This document shows positions 1 through 4,534 of a DNA stretch of 5,523 bases, one piece after another. Source of the stretch: Halanaerobiales bacterium (lineage in GTDB: Bacteria > Bacillota_F > Halanaerobiia > Halanaerobiales > DTU029); NCBI GenBank assembly GCA_016278415.1, contig JADQBV010000245.1, forward strand, positions 1-5,523, read 5' to 3'. The notes beneath the pieces were generated by a model. It saw nothing but the letters and a program-made list of their open reading frames with translations. It searched no databases and was not told the origin of the DNA. The translations under genes were made by a program, and so were the position numbers. Every line of letters starts with the position of its first letter. Position 1 is the stretch's first letter.

Positions 1-26
1 TAAAATTTATTTTTGAGGTTTATTAT

Positions 27-48
27 TTCTACTGTTTTCGCAGTAGAA
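27..48. repeat. Perfect 8-bp hairpin, possible weak terminator of an upstream gene
   Basis: TTCTACTG (27-34) pairs exactly with CAGTAGAA (41-48) across the loop TTTTCG. No T-run follows on either strand, so a classical intrinsic terminator is not well supported. A regulatory hairpin or the end of an upstream transcript are both possible. Confidence 0.4.
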
Positions 49-71
49 TCATAAAATTGATTTTAAACACA

Positions 72-96
72 GGTAAAAACTTTAAGGGTAAAAACT
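72..96. repeat. Short direct repeat GGTAAAAACT
   Basis: The 10-mer GGTAAAAACT occurs at 72-81 and again at 87-96, 15 bases apart, just upstream of the long hairpin of spacer A. It may be a protein-binding pair or a local duplication. No function is assigned. Confidence 0.4.
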
Positions 97-106
97 CGGG
101 TAGAGC

Positions 107-151
107 GCAGGACATATCGGGTCCCTCCTCGGACCTCCCAATATGTTCTGC
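107..151. repeat. Long imperfect hairpin in spacer A
   Basis: The left arm 107-121 (GCAGGACATATCGGG) pairs with 137-151 (CCCAATATGTTCTGC). Of 15 positions, 13 are Watson-Crick, one is G-U in RNA (111 with 147) and one is a mismatch (118 with 140). The tip can extend as TCC (122-124) with GGA (131-133), leaving a 3-nt bulge at 134-136. Alternatively GGTCC (120-124) pairs with GGACC (131-135). CTGC (148-151) can instead pair with GCAG (155-158), so two folds compete. The absence of a T-run argues against a terminator. Confidence 0.65.
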
Positions 152-170
152 TTGGCAGCATACATCACAT

Positions 171-198
171 AACAAAATATTTCCGGTTACGTTTCTCC
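171..198 (+). repeat. Core block shared with spacer C
   Basis: This segment reads AACAAAATATTT, then C-CGG, then TACGTTTCTCC. It aligns with 2516-2547, which reads AACAAAAATTT, then A-CGG, then TACGTTTCGCC. The final 11-mer matches at 10 of 11 positions, and the two halves are separated by 1 base here and 6 bases there. In both places an inverted repeat follows and then an AAGGAG-type ribosome-binding site. It is taken as evidence that the two spacers are diverged members of one element family. Confidence 0.5.
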
Positions 199-248
199 GT
201 CACTTCATTCAAATTAAGTGTTGACAATCCATTCCATTAATACCCAGC

Positions 249-276
249 TTCGGATACTTACAGACCATTATCCGAA
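249..276 (+). promoter_or_regulatory. Leader hairpin upstream of the TPR gene
   Basis: TTCGGATA (249-256) pairs perfectly with TATCCGAA (269-276) around a 12-nt loop. It ends 23 nt before the AAGGAG ribosome-binding site, so if transcribed it would form in the mRNA leader. It could affect translation or mRNA stability, or be the closing arm of the spacer element. Confidence 0.45.
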
Positions 277-316
277 ATTGGCAGTAGGGCAATATTTATA
301 AGGAGAATATAAGATA

Positions 317-1738
317 ATGAAAAATAAAAAAAAGTGGTTACTTTATTACTGGTCTATGTTTATTCTTATTATTAGCTATCAAATAGTTTATATGATATAT
401 CCCATAGTAGCGTTTTCAAATTCATTATGGATATTATATATTATCTTTAGCTTTAATATATTAGGCTGGTATATTTTCATGAAATTATGGGATATAAGTA
501 GTAAATATTATTATATATTTTTTATACTGTTATTTATTTTGATTTCCATAAATGTATATTTAAACTATAATGGACATTTAAGTAAATTCAAGGTGCAACC
601 ACGTTATCATTATTTACCTCTTTTATTTTTTTCATATTTTTTTTATAAAGATAAACGAATTAATTATCTTTATGGAAAAGTAAAGAAGTATCAAAATGAG
701 TCAAAAGTTGATAAAGCGATTAGTTATTTGAATAAACTGTATAAAATTTATCCAGATGATTTATATTATTTTTCGTATTTGGGTTATCTGTATTCAGTTA
801 AAGAGGACTATAATAATATTTTGATAAATTTTGCTTATGTTATAAAATCGTTTAGTAATATAAATTTAAATGACTCTGACCAAGATAATGTTGAAAATAT
901 TTCATATATATATTATTATTACGCTGAAGCTTATTTTAACAGTGATAGAAATTATATAGAATCACTAAAATACTATACAGAAGCCTATAATTTGCTTATT
1001 AAATTAGAAAAGAAAGATGATTTTAGTAAAAATGTCTACTTTAAAATATTATTTAATATTGCCATTTGTCATTCTCATATTGGAAATCATACTAATTCTC
1101 TTAACTTTTATAATAAGTATCTTGAGGAAAGTAAACAATCAAATTATTATATTGATAAAAATCATTTTAATTATTGTTATGCATTTGAATTATATAAGAA
1201 TAAGGATTATAAAAGGGCTGAAATACATTTTTTAAAATTAATTGAGGAAGGTTATCCAGAGGATAAATTATGGAATTATAAATATTTAATTGAGGTATAT
1301 AATCAAATAGATAAACAAGAAAAAAAGTGGAAATATCTAATCGAAGCAACTAATAAGAAATATAATTTTATTGATTATTATGATATCGATCCAAACATTT
1401 TAAACCAGGAAGAAAAAGAAAAACTATATAATCACATTTTAAAGACGGTCAAAGGACTAGACTATACAATACATACATATACCACATTAGTTTATTTACT
1501 TTTTTTAAATGATAGAGATAGAGAAGCAAAGAGTTTAATAGAGAAGATGGCTATAAAGTTTGCTGATAATAAATATACATTTTATTGGCAAATTGTATAT
1601 TGTCTTAGAAATAATTTATATGAGAAAGCACATGAACTTTATAAAAGGATACTATTAAGAGAACCAAAATTTATTGATGAATATAATTGGATAGAAGTAA
1701 AAAAAAGTATTCAGGATATAAGAAATATCTTGGAGTAA
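317..1738 (+). CDS. Membrane-anchored TPR-repeat protein, orphan
   Basis: A 473-residue protein of unknown function. It begins MKNKKKW and has about four hydrophobic segments near residues 8-33, 37-56, 64-83 and 97-110, so it is probably anchored in the cytoplasmic membrane. From about residue 117 to the end it is helical and TPR-like: A/G-Y-x-Y helix pairs lie near 119-152, 196-230, 240-272, 286-318, 319-350, 387-415 and 420-450. It is rich in Tyr, Asn, Ile and Lys, which fits the very low G+C of the gene (12 G+C of 60 at 901-960). TPR domains usually bind other proteins; no enzymatic motif was seen, so no partner can be named. The ATG is supported by AAGGAG at 300-305, 11 nt upstream. The next gene is 139 nt downstream and no terminator is evident. 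The gene is more AT-rich than trpS and the 3' gene, consistent with but not proof of acquisition by transfer. Confidence 0.85.
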   Translation: MKNKKKWLLYYWSMFILIISYQIVYMIYPIVAFSNSLWILYIIFSFNILGWYIFMKLWDISSKYYYIFFILLFILISINVYLNYNGHLSKFKVQPRYHYLPLLFFSYFFYKDKRINYLYGKVKKYQNESKVDKAISYLNKLYKIYPDDLYYFSYLGYLYSVKEDYNNILINFAYVIKSFSNINLNDSDQDNVENISYIYYYYAEAYFNSDRNYIESLKYYTEAYNLLIKLEKKDDFSKNVYFKILFNIAICHSHIGNHTNSLNFYNKYLEESKQSNYYIDKNHFNYCYAFELYKNKDYKRAEIHFLKLIEEGYPEDKLWNYKYLIEVYNQIDKQEKKWKYLIEATNKKYNFIDYYDIDPNILNQEEKEKLYNHILKTVKGLDYTIHTYTTLVYLLFLNDRDREAKSLIEKMAIKFADNKYTFYWQIVYCLRNNLYEKAHELYKRILLREPKFIDEYNWIEVKKSIQDIRNILE

Positions 1739-1780
1739 AAATCTGATAATTCCTCCTGGGGTCTTCATTATGAATTGGAT

Positions 1781-1793
1781 GCCCGAATTGGGC
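1781..1793. repeat. GCCC/GGGC hairpin, nested in a larger imperfect dyad
   Basis: GCCC (1781-1784) and GGGC (1790-1793) close a GAATT loop. The flanks GAATTGG (1772-1778) and CCAGAATC (1798-1805) add further imperfect pairing, so this is the tip of a larger, irregular stem with unpaired bases. No T-run follows. Confidence 0.4.
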
Positions 1794-1816
1794 CCGCCCA
1801 GAATCTGTGAGGGTTC

Positions 1817-1832
1817 GGCATCGTGAGGTGCC
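1817..1832 (+). other. RNA-like hairpin with GTGA (GNRA) tetraloop
   Basis: GGCATC (1817-1822) and GGTGCC (1827-1832) form a 6-bp stem with one G-U pair, closed by GTGA. In RNA, GUGA is a stable GNRA loop and the G-U pair is only favourable as RNA on this strand. It lies 45 nt before the ATG of the next gene. The element looks designed to act as RNA or as single-stranded DNA, but no known riboswitch class was recognised. Confidence 0.5.
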
Positions 1833-1877
1833 TTTTACTCGACAAAATGCTGAAAGAAAAGAGGGAGAGAAAATCAA

Positions 1878-2492
1878 ATGAAATTAACACTAGAAAAAAA
1901 TGATATGAAATATTATCTTGAAAGTAGTGACATAATCAACTTTGAAGATGACAATATACAAAAGATTGCTAATGAGTTGGTTTCTGGGTTAAGAGATGAA
2001 ATATCGATCATTAAAAGAGTTTATGAATTTGTAAGAGACAGAATAGATCATTCTTTTGATATTAATGGAAAAATAGTTACCTGCAAAGCTTCTGAAGTTT
2101 TAAAATATGGTGAAGGTATATGTTACGCTAAATCTCATTTGTTAGCTGCTATGTTAAGATTTTTAGAAATACCAACAGGTTTTTGCTATCAGAAATTGAT
2201 ATTAAATGATGATGATAAACCATGGTTAGTTTTACACGGATTGAATGCTGTATATGTTAAATCTAAAGATAAATGGATTAGAATTGACGCTAGAGGTAAT
2301 AAAGAGGGTGTTAATGCAGAATTTAATTTAGATAAAGAAAAATTGGCTTTTCCTATTAGAAGGGATATGGGGGAAGAAGATATTTTTACAATTTATGCTA
2401 AACCAGATAGAAATGTTGTTGACTCATTGTCTAGATATAAAACAGTTCTTGAATTAGTAGATAACTTACCTAACAAGTTAAAATTAAAATAA
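1878..2492 (+). CDS. Transglutaminase-like superfamily protein
   Basis: A 204-residue protein with the papain-like transglutaminase core. The nucleophile motif is GEGICYAKSHLLAAMLR with Cys82, followed by the conserved 'R-x-x-x-IPTGF' pattern. His120 lies in VLHGLNAVYV and Asp137 in KWIRIDARGN, giving the expected Cys-His-Asp order. The N-terminal helix KRVYEFVRDRID (about 46-57) is also typical. Members of this family act as proteases, amidases or cross-linking enzymes; the substrate cannot be read from sequence. There is no signal peptide or membrane segment, so it is probably cytoplasmic. The ATG at 1878 is supported by GGGAG at 1863-1867. It is a compact single-domain version with a short tail after the Asp. 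It sits between two unrelated accessory genes, each with its own structured spacer, so an operon role is doubtful. The family is secure and the exact activity unknown. Confidence 0.9.
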   Translation: MKLTLEKNDMKYYLESSDIINFEDDNIQKIANELVSGLRDEISIIKRVYEFVRDRIDHSFDINGKIVTCKASEVLKYGEGICYAKSHLLAAMLRFLEIPTGFCYQKLILNDDDKPWLVLHGLNAVYVKSKDKWIRIDARGNKEGVNAEFNLDKEKLAFPIRRDMGEEDIFTIYAKPDRNVVDSLSRYKTVLELVDNLPNKLKLK

Positions 2493-2515
2493 ATGTAGAT
2501 ATGCAACGTTCAGAG

Positions 2516-2547
2516 AACAAAAATTTACGGCTCCACTACGTTTCGCC
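2516..2547 (+). repeat. Core block shared with spacer A
   Basis: Second copy of the block described at 171-198. It reads AACAAAAATTT, ACGG, a 6-nt insert (CTCCAC), then TACGTTTCGCC. It directly precedes the long hairpin of this spacer, as the other copy precedes a smaller dyad. Confidence 0.5.
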
Positions 2548-2548
2548 C

Positions 2549-2593
2549 AAATTCAAGGGCCTAACATAAGAGCTATGTAAGCCCCTTAAATTT
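2549..2593. repeat. 20-bp imperfect hairpin in spacer C
   Basis: Arms 2549-2568 and 2574-2593 pair at 17 of 20 positions without any bulge, around a 5-nt loop (AGAGC). The three mismatches are isolated (2554 with 2588, 2560 with 2582, 2563 with 2579). The left arm contains GCCTAAC (2559-2565), which happens to match the RYYYAAC half-box of integron attC sites; the opposite arm has GTAAGCC (2577-2583), which does not match GTTRRRY. There is no T-run after the stem, so it is not an intrinsic terminator. Confidence 0.75.
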
Positions 2594-2643
2594 CCTAAAC
2601 CTGTGTGACCTTATATGACATCGCCAATTTAGAGTTAATTACG

Positions 2644-2650
2644 AAAGGAG
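2644..2650 (+). promoter_or_regulatory. Ribosome-binding site that decides a TTG start
   Basis: AAAGGAG at 2644-2650 lies 9 nt before TTG at 2660. This fixes the unusual TTG as the start of the acetyltransferase; the protein then begins MKYFKK at the expected start of a RimJ/RimL-type domain. Confidence 0.75.
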
Positions 2651-2659
2651 TGAAACCCA

Positions 2660-3223
2660 TTGAAATATTTTAAAAAAATAGTTGGTAAGAAATTATATTT
2701 ATCTCCGATTAATACTGAAGATGTGGAGAAATTTACTGAATGGTTAAATGATCTTGACATCACAATTAATTTATTACTTTCACCATATATTTTTACACTT
2801 GAAAAGGAAAAAGAAGCATTAGAAAAATTAAGTAATGAAGGTTATAACTTTTCGGTTATTAATCTAAGTAATGAGGAGTTAATTGGTAATTGTGGTTTAT
2901 TAAAGGTTAATCAAATTAATAGAACTGCCGAGGCTGGTATTTTTATAGGTAATAAAGAATATTGGAACAAGGGGTATGGGACAGAAGCAATGAATTTACT
3001 ATTAGATTATGCTTTTAATTTATTGAACTTAAATAGTATTTTTTTACGCGTACATTCTTTTAATGAAAGAGCAATTAAGTGCTATAAAAAATGTGGATTT
3101 AAAATAATTGGTATAAGAAGAGAAGCGTATATTGTTGGTGATAACAAATATAATCAGATATATATGGACATATTAGCTAGTGAATTTGAGGGGAAAATAC
3201 AGAATTTAATAAGTGAAGGCTAG
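2660..3223 (+). CDS. GNAT acetyltransferase, RimJ/RimL type
   Basis: A 187-residue protein of the GNAT superfamily, predicted to transfer an acetyl group from acetyl-CoA to an amine. The opening KKLYLSPINTEDVEKFTEWLND (about 10-31) is the RimJ/RimL-type beta strand and helix. The acetyl-CoA pyrophosphate-binding motif A is YWNKGYGTEAMNLLLDYAF (101-119), with N-K-G-Y-G in the R/Q-x-x-G-x-G/A position, and motif B is FNERAIKCYKKCGFK (134-148). The C-terminus KYNQIYMDILASEF is the usual family ending, so the gene looks full length. The acceptor may be a protein N-terminus, a spermidine-like amine or a small-molecule amine or drug; sequence does not decide. The TTG start is supported by the preceding ribosome-binding site. 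It follows the transglutaminase-like gene by 167 nt of structured spacer, which argues against tight coupling. Codon use is strongly AT-biased. Confidence 0.92.
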   Translation: MKYFKKIVGKKLYLSPINTEDVEKFTEWLNDLDITINLLLSPYIFTLEKEKEALEKLSNEGYNFSVINLSNEELIGNCGLLKVNQINRTAEAGIFIGNKEYWNKGYGTEAMNLLLDYAFNLLNLNSIFLRVHSFNERAIKCYKKCGFKIIGIRREAYIVGDNKYNQIYMDILASEFEGKIQNLISEG

Positions 3224-3253
3224 GATTATGTTGATTTTGAATTATATAACCTA

Positions 3254-3275
3254 CCATGGGAGTTATAACTCATGG
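3254..3275. promoter_or_regulatory. Compact dyad covering a possible RBS and start
   Basis: GAGTTA (3260-3265) and TAACTC (3266-3271) form a perfect 12-nt palindrome. It extends, past a 2-nt bulge (GG 3258-3259), to CCAT (3254-3257) with ATGG (3272-3275). It covers the GGGAG (3258-3262) and ATG (3272) of the short ORF that follows. It could be an operator for a repressor or a small hairpin hiding that start; chance is also possible in this AT-rich region. Confidence 0.35.
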
Positions 3276-3370
3276 AGGAATGGTTCTTAATCTATATTAC
3301 CAATAAAATTGGTTTTGAGATAGTTAAAGAATTAAAAGAAGAATATCTTATGGTTTGCAAGCTATACTAA
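3272..3370 (+). pseudogene. 32-codon ORF, possible GNAT C-terminal remnant
   Basis: The reading frame ATG 3272 to TAA 3370 encodes 32 residues ending NKIGFEIVKELKEEYLMVCKLY. The pattern Y...IGFEIV...EEYLMV resembles the last two strands of GNAT acetyltransferases (x-x-GF-x-x-V...Y-x-M), which suggests the tail of a decayed acetyltransferase gene. It is in the same frame as the upstream GNAT gene but separated from it by two stop codons, and that gene already has its own complete C-terminus, so this is not simply its extension. GGGAG at 3258-3262 gives a plausible ribosome-binding site, so a real small protein or leader peptide is possible. It contains one Trp codon, too few to suggest classical trp attenuation. 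Confidence 0.35.
3299..3316 (+). terminator. Weak hairpin followed by TTT, possible terminator of the GNAT gene
   Basis: ACCAAT (3299-3304) pairs perfectly with ATTGGT (3308-3313) around AAA, and three more T follow. The stem is short and AT-rich, so it would be a weak terminator at best. It lies inside the possible GNAT remnant and may be only a feature of that sequence. Confidence 0.25.
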
Positions 3371-3384
3371 GAAAAATGGGAACT

Positions 3385-3390
3385 TATAAT
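3385..3390 (+). promoter_or_regulatory. Possible -10 box before trpS
   Basis: A perfect TATAAT lies 25 nt before the trpS ATG. At 16-18 nt spacing no good -35 hexamer is present; TTGCAA at 3355-3360 is 24 nt away, too far. Transcription from here would give a leader of about 20 nt. No T-box specifier, antiterminator or T-box bulge motif was seen between 3224 and 3415. Confidence 0.3.
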
Positions 3391-3401
3391 AAGATAAACT
3401 T

Positions 3402-3408
3402 TGGAGGT
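3402..3408 (+). promoter_or_regulatory. Ribosome-binding site that decides the trpS start
   Basis: TGGAGGT at 3402-3408 overlaps an in-frame TTG (3401) and lies 7 nt before ATG 3416. A ribosome cannot use this site for the TTG, so the ATG is the start and the five extra residues (MEVCN) are not part of the protein. Confidence 0.85.
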
Positions 3409-3415
3409 TTGTAAT

Positions 3416-4420
3416 ATGGTATCCAATTCTAAAAAGCGAGTTTTTTCTGGTATTCAACCAACTGGGCAAATTCATATTGGCAATTATATAGGGGCATTGA
3501 GTTTATGGGTTGAAAACCAAAATAAATACGACAATATTTTTTGTATAGTAGATTTGCATTCATTTACTATTCCTGAAAATATTAAGCCGGAATACTTGAG
3601 AAATAAAGTTAAAGAAGTAGCAGCATTATATTTGGCTTGTGGAATTAACCCTAAAGAGTCTACAATATTTGTACAATCTCATGTTTCTCAACATACTGAG
3701 TTAACATGGCTTTTAAACTGTGTTACTCCTATAGGCTGGTTAGAAAGGATGACACAATATAAATCTAAATCAGAAAAACTCGAGTATGTGGGAACAGGTT
3801 TGTTTGATTACCCAGTACTGATGGCAGCTGATATATTATTATATAAAACAGATTTAGTTCCTGTTGGTGATGATCAAAAACAGCATATAGAAATTACTAG
3901 GGATATAGCCCAGCGCTTTAATCATTTGTATGGAGATGTGTTTAAAATACCTGAAGAACTTATTCGAAAAAGTGGAGCAAGAATAATGGGATTTGATGAT
4001 CCGGAAAATAAAATGAGTAAAAGTGTTGGTGAGATAACACAAAGACATTCCATTGGACTTTTAGATACACCAGATATAATAAAAGAAACCATTATGAAGG
4101 CAACTACTGACTCTAATCGGGAGACTAGATTTGACTATGCCTCACCAGGAATTAAAAATATGTTAGTTTTATATGAGAGTTTAACTGGTGAACCAAGAGC
4201 AGATGTTGAAAAGCATTTTGAAGGTAAAAATTACGGTAATTTAAAGAAAGAGTTAGTTGATGTGGTGATTGAGAGTTTAGAACCTATACAATCAGAATAT
4301 AAGCGAATTATCAAAGAAGAATCTTATTTAAATAATATATTAGATCAAGGGAAAGAAAAAGCAATTGAGATAGCTTCAGATACAATGGATTCTGTTAAAA
4401 AGAATATGGGTTTAAAATAA
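3416..4420 (+). CDS. trpS: Tryptophanyl-tRNA synthetase
   Basis: Class I aminoacyl-tRNA synthetase that activates tryptophan with ATP and loads it on tRNA-Trp in the cytoplasm. With the ATG at 3416 the protein has 334 residues, the usual bacterial TrpS length. It begins KRVFSGIQPTGQIHIGNYIGA, with the HIGN form of the HIGH motif at 20-23. It continues with DLHSFT (46-51), the tryptophan-pocket segment LMAADIL (135-141), VGDDQKQHIEITRDIAQRF (about 150-168) and the KMSKS loop at 199-203 in ENKMSKSVG. The C-terminal ATTDS and PGIKNMLVLY segments are also typical. All key motifs are intact. The upstream TTG at 3401 overlaps the Shine-Dalgarno and is rejected as start. The gene stands at the junction between accessory genes and a housekeeping gene. 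No T-box or trp attenuator is visible in the 192 nt before it. No terminator follows; the next gene's promoter begins 7 nt after the stop. Confidence 0.97.
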   Translation: MVSNSKKRVFSGIQPTGQIHIGNYIGALSLWVENQNKYDNIFCIVDLHSFTIPENIKPEYLRNKVKEVAALYLACGINPKESTIFVQSHVSQHTELTWLLNCVTPIGWLERMTQYKSKSEKLEYVGTGLFDYPVLMAADILLYKTDLVPVGDDQKQHIEITRDIAQRFNHLYGDVFKIPEELIRKSGARIMGFDDPENKMSKSVGEITQRHSIGLLDTPDIIKETIMKATTDSNRETRFDYASPGIKNMLVLYESLTGEPRADVEKHFEGKNYGNLKKELVDVVIESLEPIQSEYKRIIKEESYLNNILDQGKEKAIEIASDTMDSVKKNMGLK

Positions 4421-4426
4421 CTATTT

Positions 4427-4455
4427 TTGATATAATCATCTTTTTATAGTACAAT
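4427..4455 (+). promoter_or_regulatory. Sigma-A-type promoter of the phosphoglycerate mutase-like gene
   Basis: TTGATA (4427-4432) and TACAAT (4450-4455) are separated by exactly 17 nt; each hexamer matches the consensus at 5 of 6 positions. It begins 7 nt after the trpS stop. The predicted transcription start near 4462 gives a leader of about 88 nt containing two hairpins. Confidence 0.65.
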
Positions 4456-4468
4456 TAAAAGTGAAATT

Positions 4469-4484
4469 ATAGTTTTGCAACTAT
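4469..4484 (+). promoter_or_regulatory. Leader hairpin 1
   Basis: ATAGTT (4469-4474) pairs exactly with AACTAT (4479-4484) around TTGC. It begins a few bases after the predicted transcription start, so it could stabilise the mRNA 5' end or be a repressor site. Confidence 0.4.
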
Positions 4485-4508
4485 GTTTTACAATAGATGA
4501 TGTAAAAC
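4485..4508 (+). promoter_or_regulatory. Leader hairpin 2 or operator-like inverted repeat
   Basis: GTTTTAC (4485-4491) pairs exactly with GTAAAAC (4502-4508) around 10 nt. It abuts the previous hairpin with no base between. Two 7-bp half-sites one to two helical turns apart would suit a dimeric repressor just downstream of the promoter; no regulator is assigned. Confidence 0.4.
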
Positions 4509-4534
4509 TTGAAATAGTATACATAATTTTTTAT

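Larger units (their letters stand above)
1..316. other. Spacer A: structured noncoding region before the TPR gene
   Basis: No credible gene is visible on either strand. The region holds a short perfect hairpin (27-48), a direct repeat (72-81 and 87-96), a long imperfect hairpin (107-151), a block shared with spacer C (171-198), a 5-bp dyad (CACTT 201-205 with AAGTG 216-220), another perfect hairpin (249-276) and the ribosome-binding site of the next gene. From about 97 to 290 it is richer in G+C than the following ORF; bases 121-180 contain 27 G+C of 60. No -35/-10 pair with acceptable spacing was found. The first bases are TAA, but there is not enough upstream sequence to tell whether they end a gene. 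It is interpreted as a structured spacer related to the one at 2493-2659. Confidence 0.6.
1739..1877. other. Spacer B: structured noncoding region before the transglutaminase-like gene
   Basis: A 139-nt spacer with half G+C in 1741-1800 (30 of 60), between a gene near 20-25% in sampled lines and another AT-rich gene. It contains the direct repeat GAATTGG at 1772-1778 and 1785-1791, a GCCC/GGGC hairpin (1781-1793), a hairpin with a GNRA-type loop (1817-1832) and the GAGGGAG ribosome-binding site. It differs in primary sequence from spacers A and C but has the same style and position. No promoter hexamers with usable spacing were found, and no credible ORF on the - strand. Confidence 0.55.
2493..2659. 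other. Spacer C: structured noncoding region before the GNAT gene
   Basis: A 167-nt spacer without an ORF or a convincing promoter. It contains a small dyad (GTTC 2508-2511 with GAAC 2515-2518), the block shared with spacer A (2516-2547), a long hairpin (2549-2593), a trailing segment GACATCGCC...AGAGTTAATTACG (2617-2643) and the ribosome-binding site. Bases 2521-2580 have 25 G+C of 60, well above the flanking ORFs. The trailing segment aligns loosely with 264-285 of spacer A (GAC, AT, CC, AA-TT and AGT in the same order), which supports common origin only weakly. Confidence 0.6.

Noticed and set aside
221..243. TTGACA at 221-226 as the -35 box of a promoter for the TPR gene
   Set aside because: The only -10-like sequence, TAATAC at 238-243, is just 11 nt away; at 16-18 nt there is nothing resembling TATAAT.
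1017..1349. Overlapping small ORFs on both strands inside the TPR gene (1017-1235 +, 1167-1349 -)
   Set aside because: Low-complexity Ile/Leu/Asn-rich or hydrophobic translations expected from AT-rich DNA in alternative frames; no ribosome-binding sites or domains.
1671..1877. A - strand ORF of 68 codons across spacer B
   Set aside because: It runs antisense to the end of the TPR gene and through structured noncoding DNA, has no recognisable domain, and reads like a chance open frame.
2559..2583. GCCTAAC and GTAAGCC as the R'' and R' boxes of an integron attC site
   Set aside because: GTAAGCC does not fit GTTRRRY, and only 11 nt separate the two, leaving no room for the L boxes. At 25 nt the site is far shorter than known attC sites.
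2549..2593. Intrinsic terminator after the transglutaminase-like gene
   Set aside because: The stem is long, but it is followed by CCTAAACC rather than a T-run, and it lies 57 nt past the stop codon within a structured spacer.
3401..3415. TTG at 3401 as the trpS start
   Set aside because: It overlaps the TGGAGGT ribosome-binding site, which is well placed for ATG 3416; the extra residues do not fit the TrpS N-terminus.
3854..4048. A - strand ORF inside trpS
   Set aside because: It is fully antisense to the conserved TrpS core, which includes the KMSKS region, and has no independent support.
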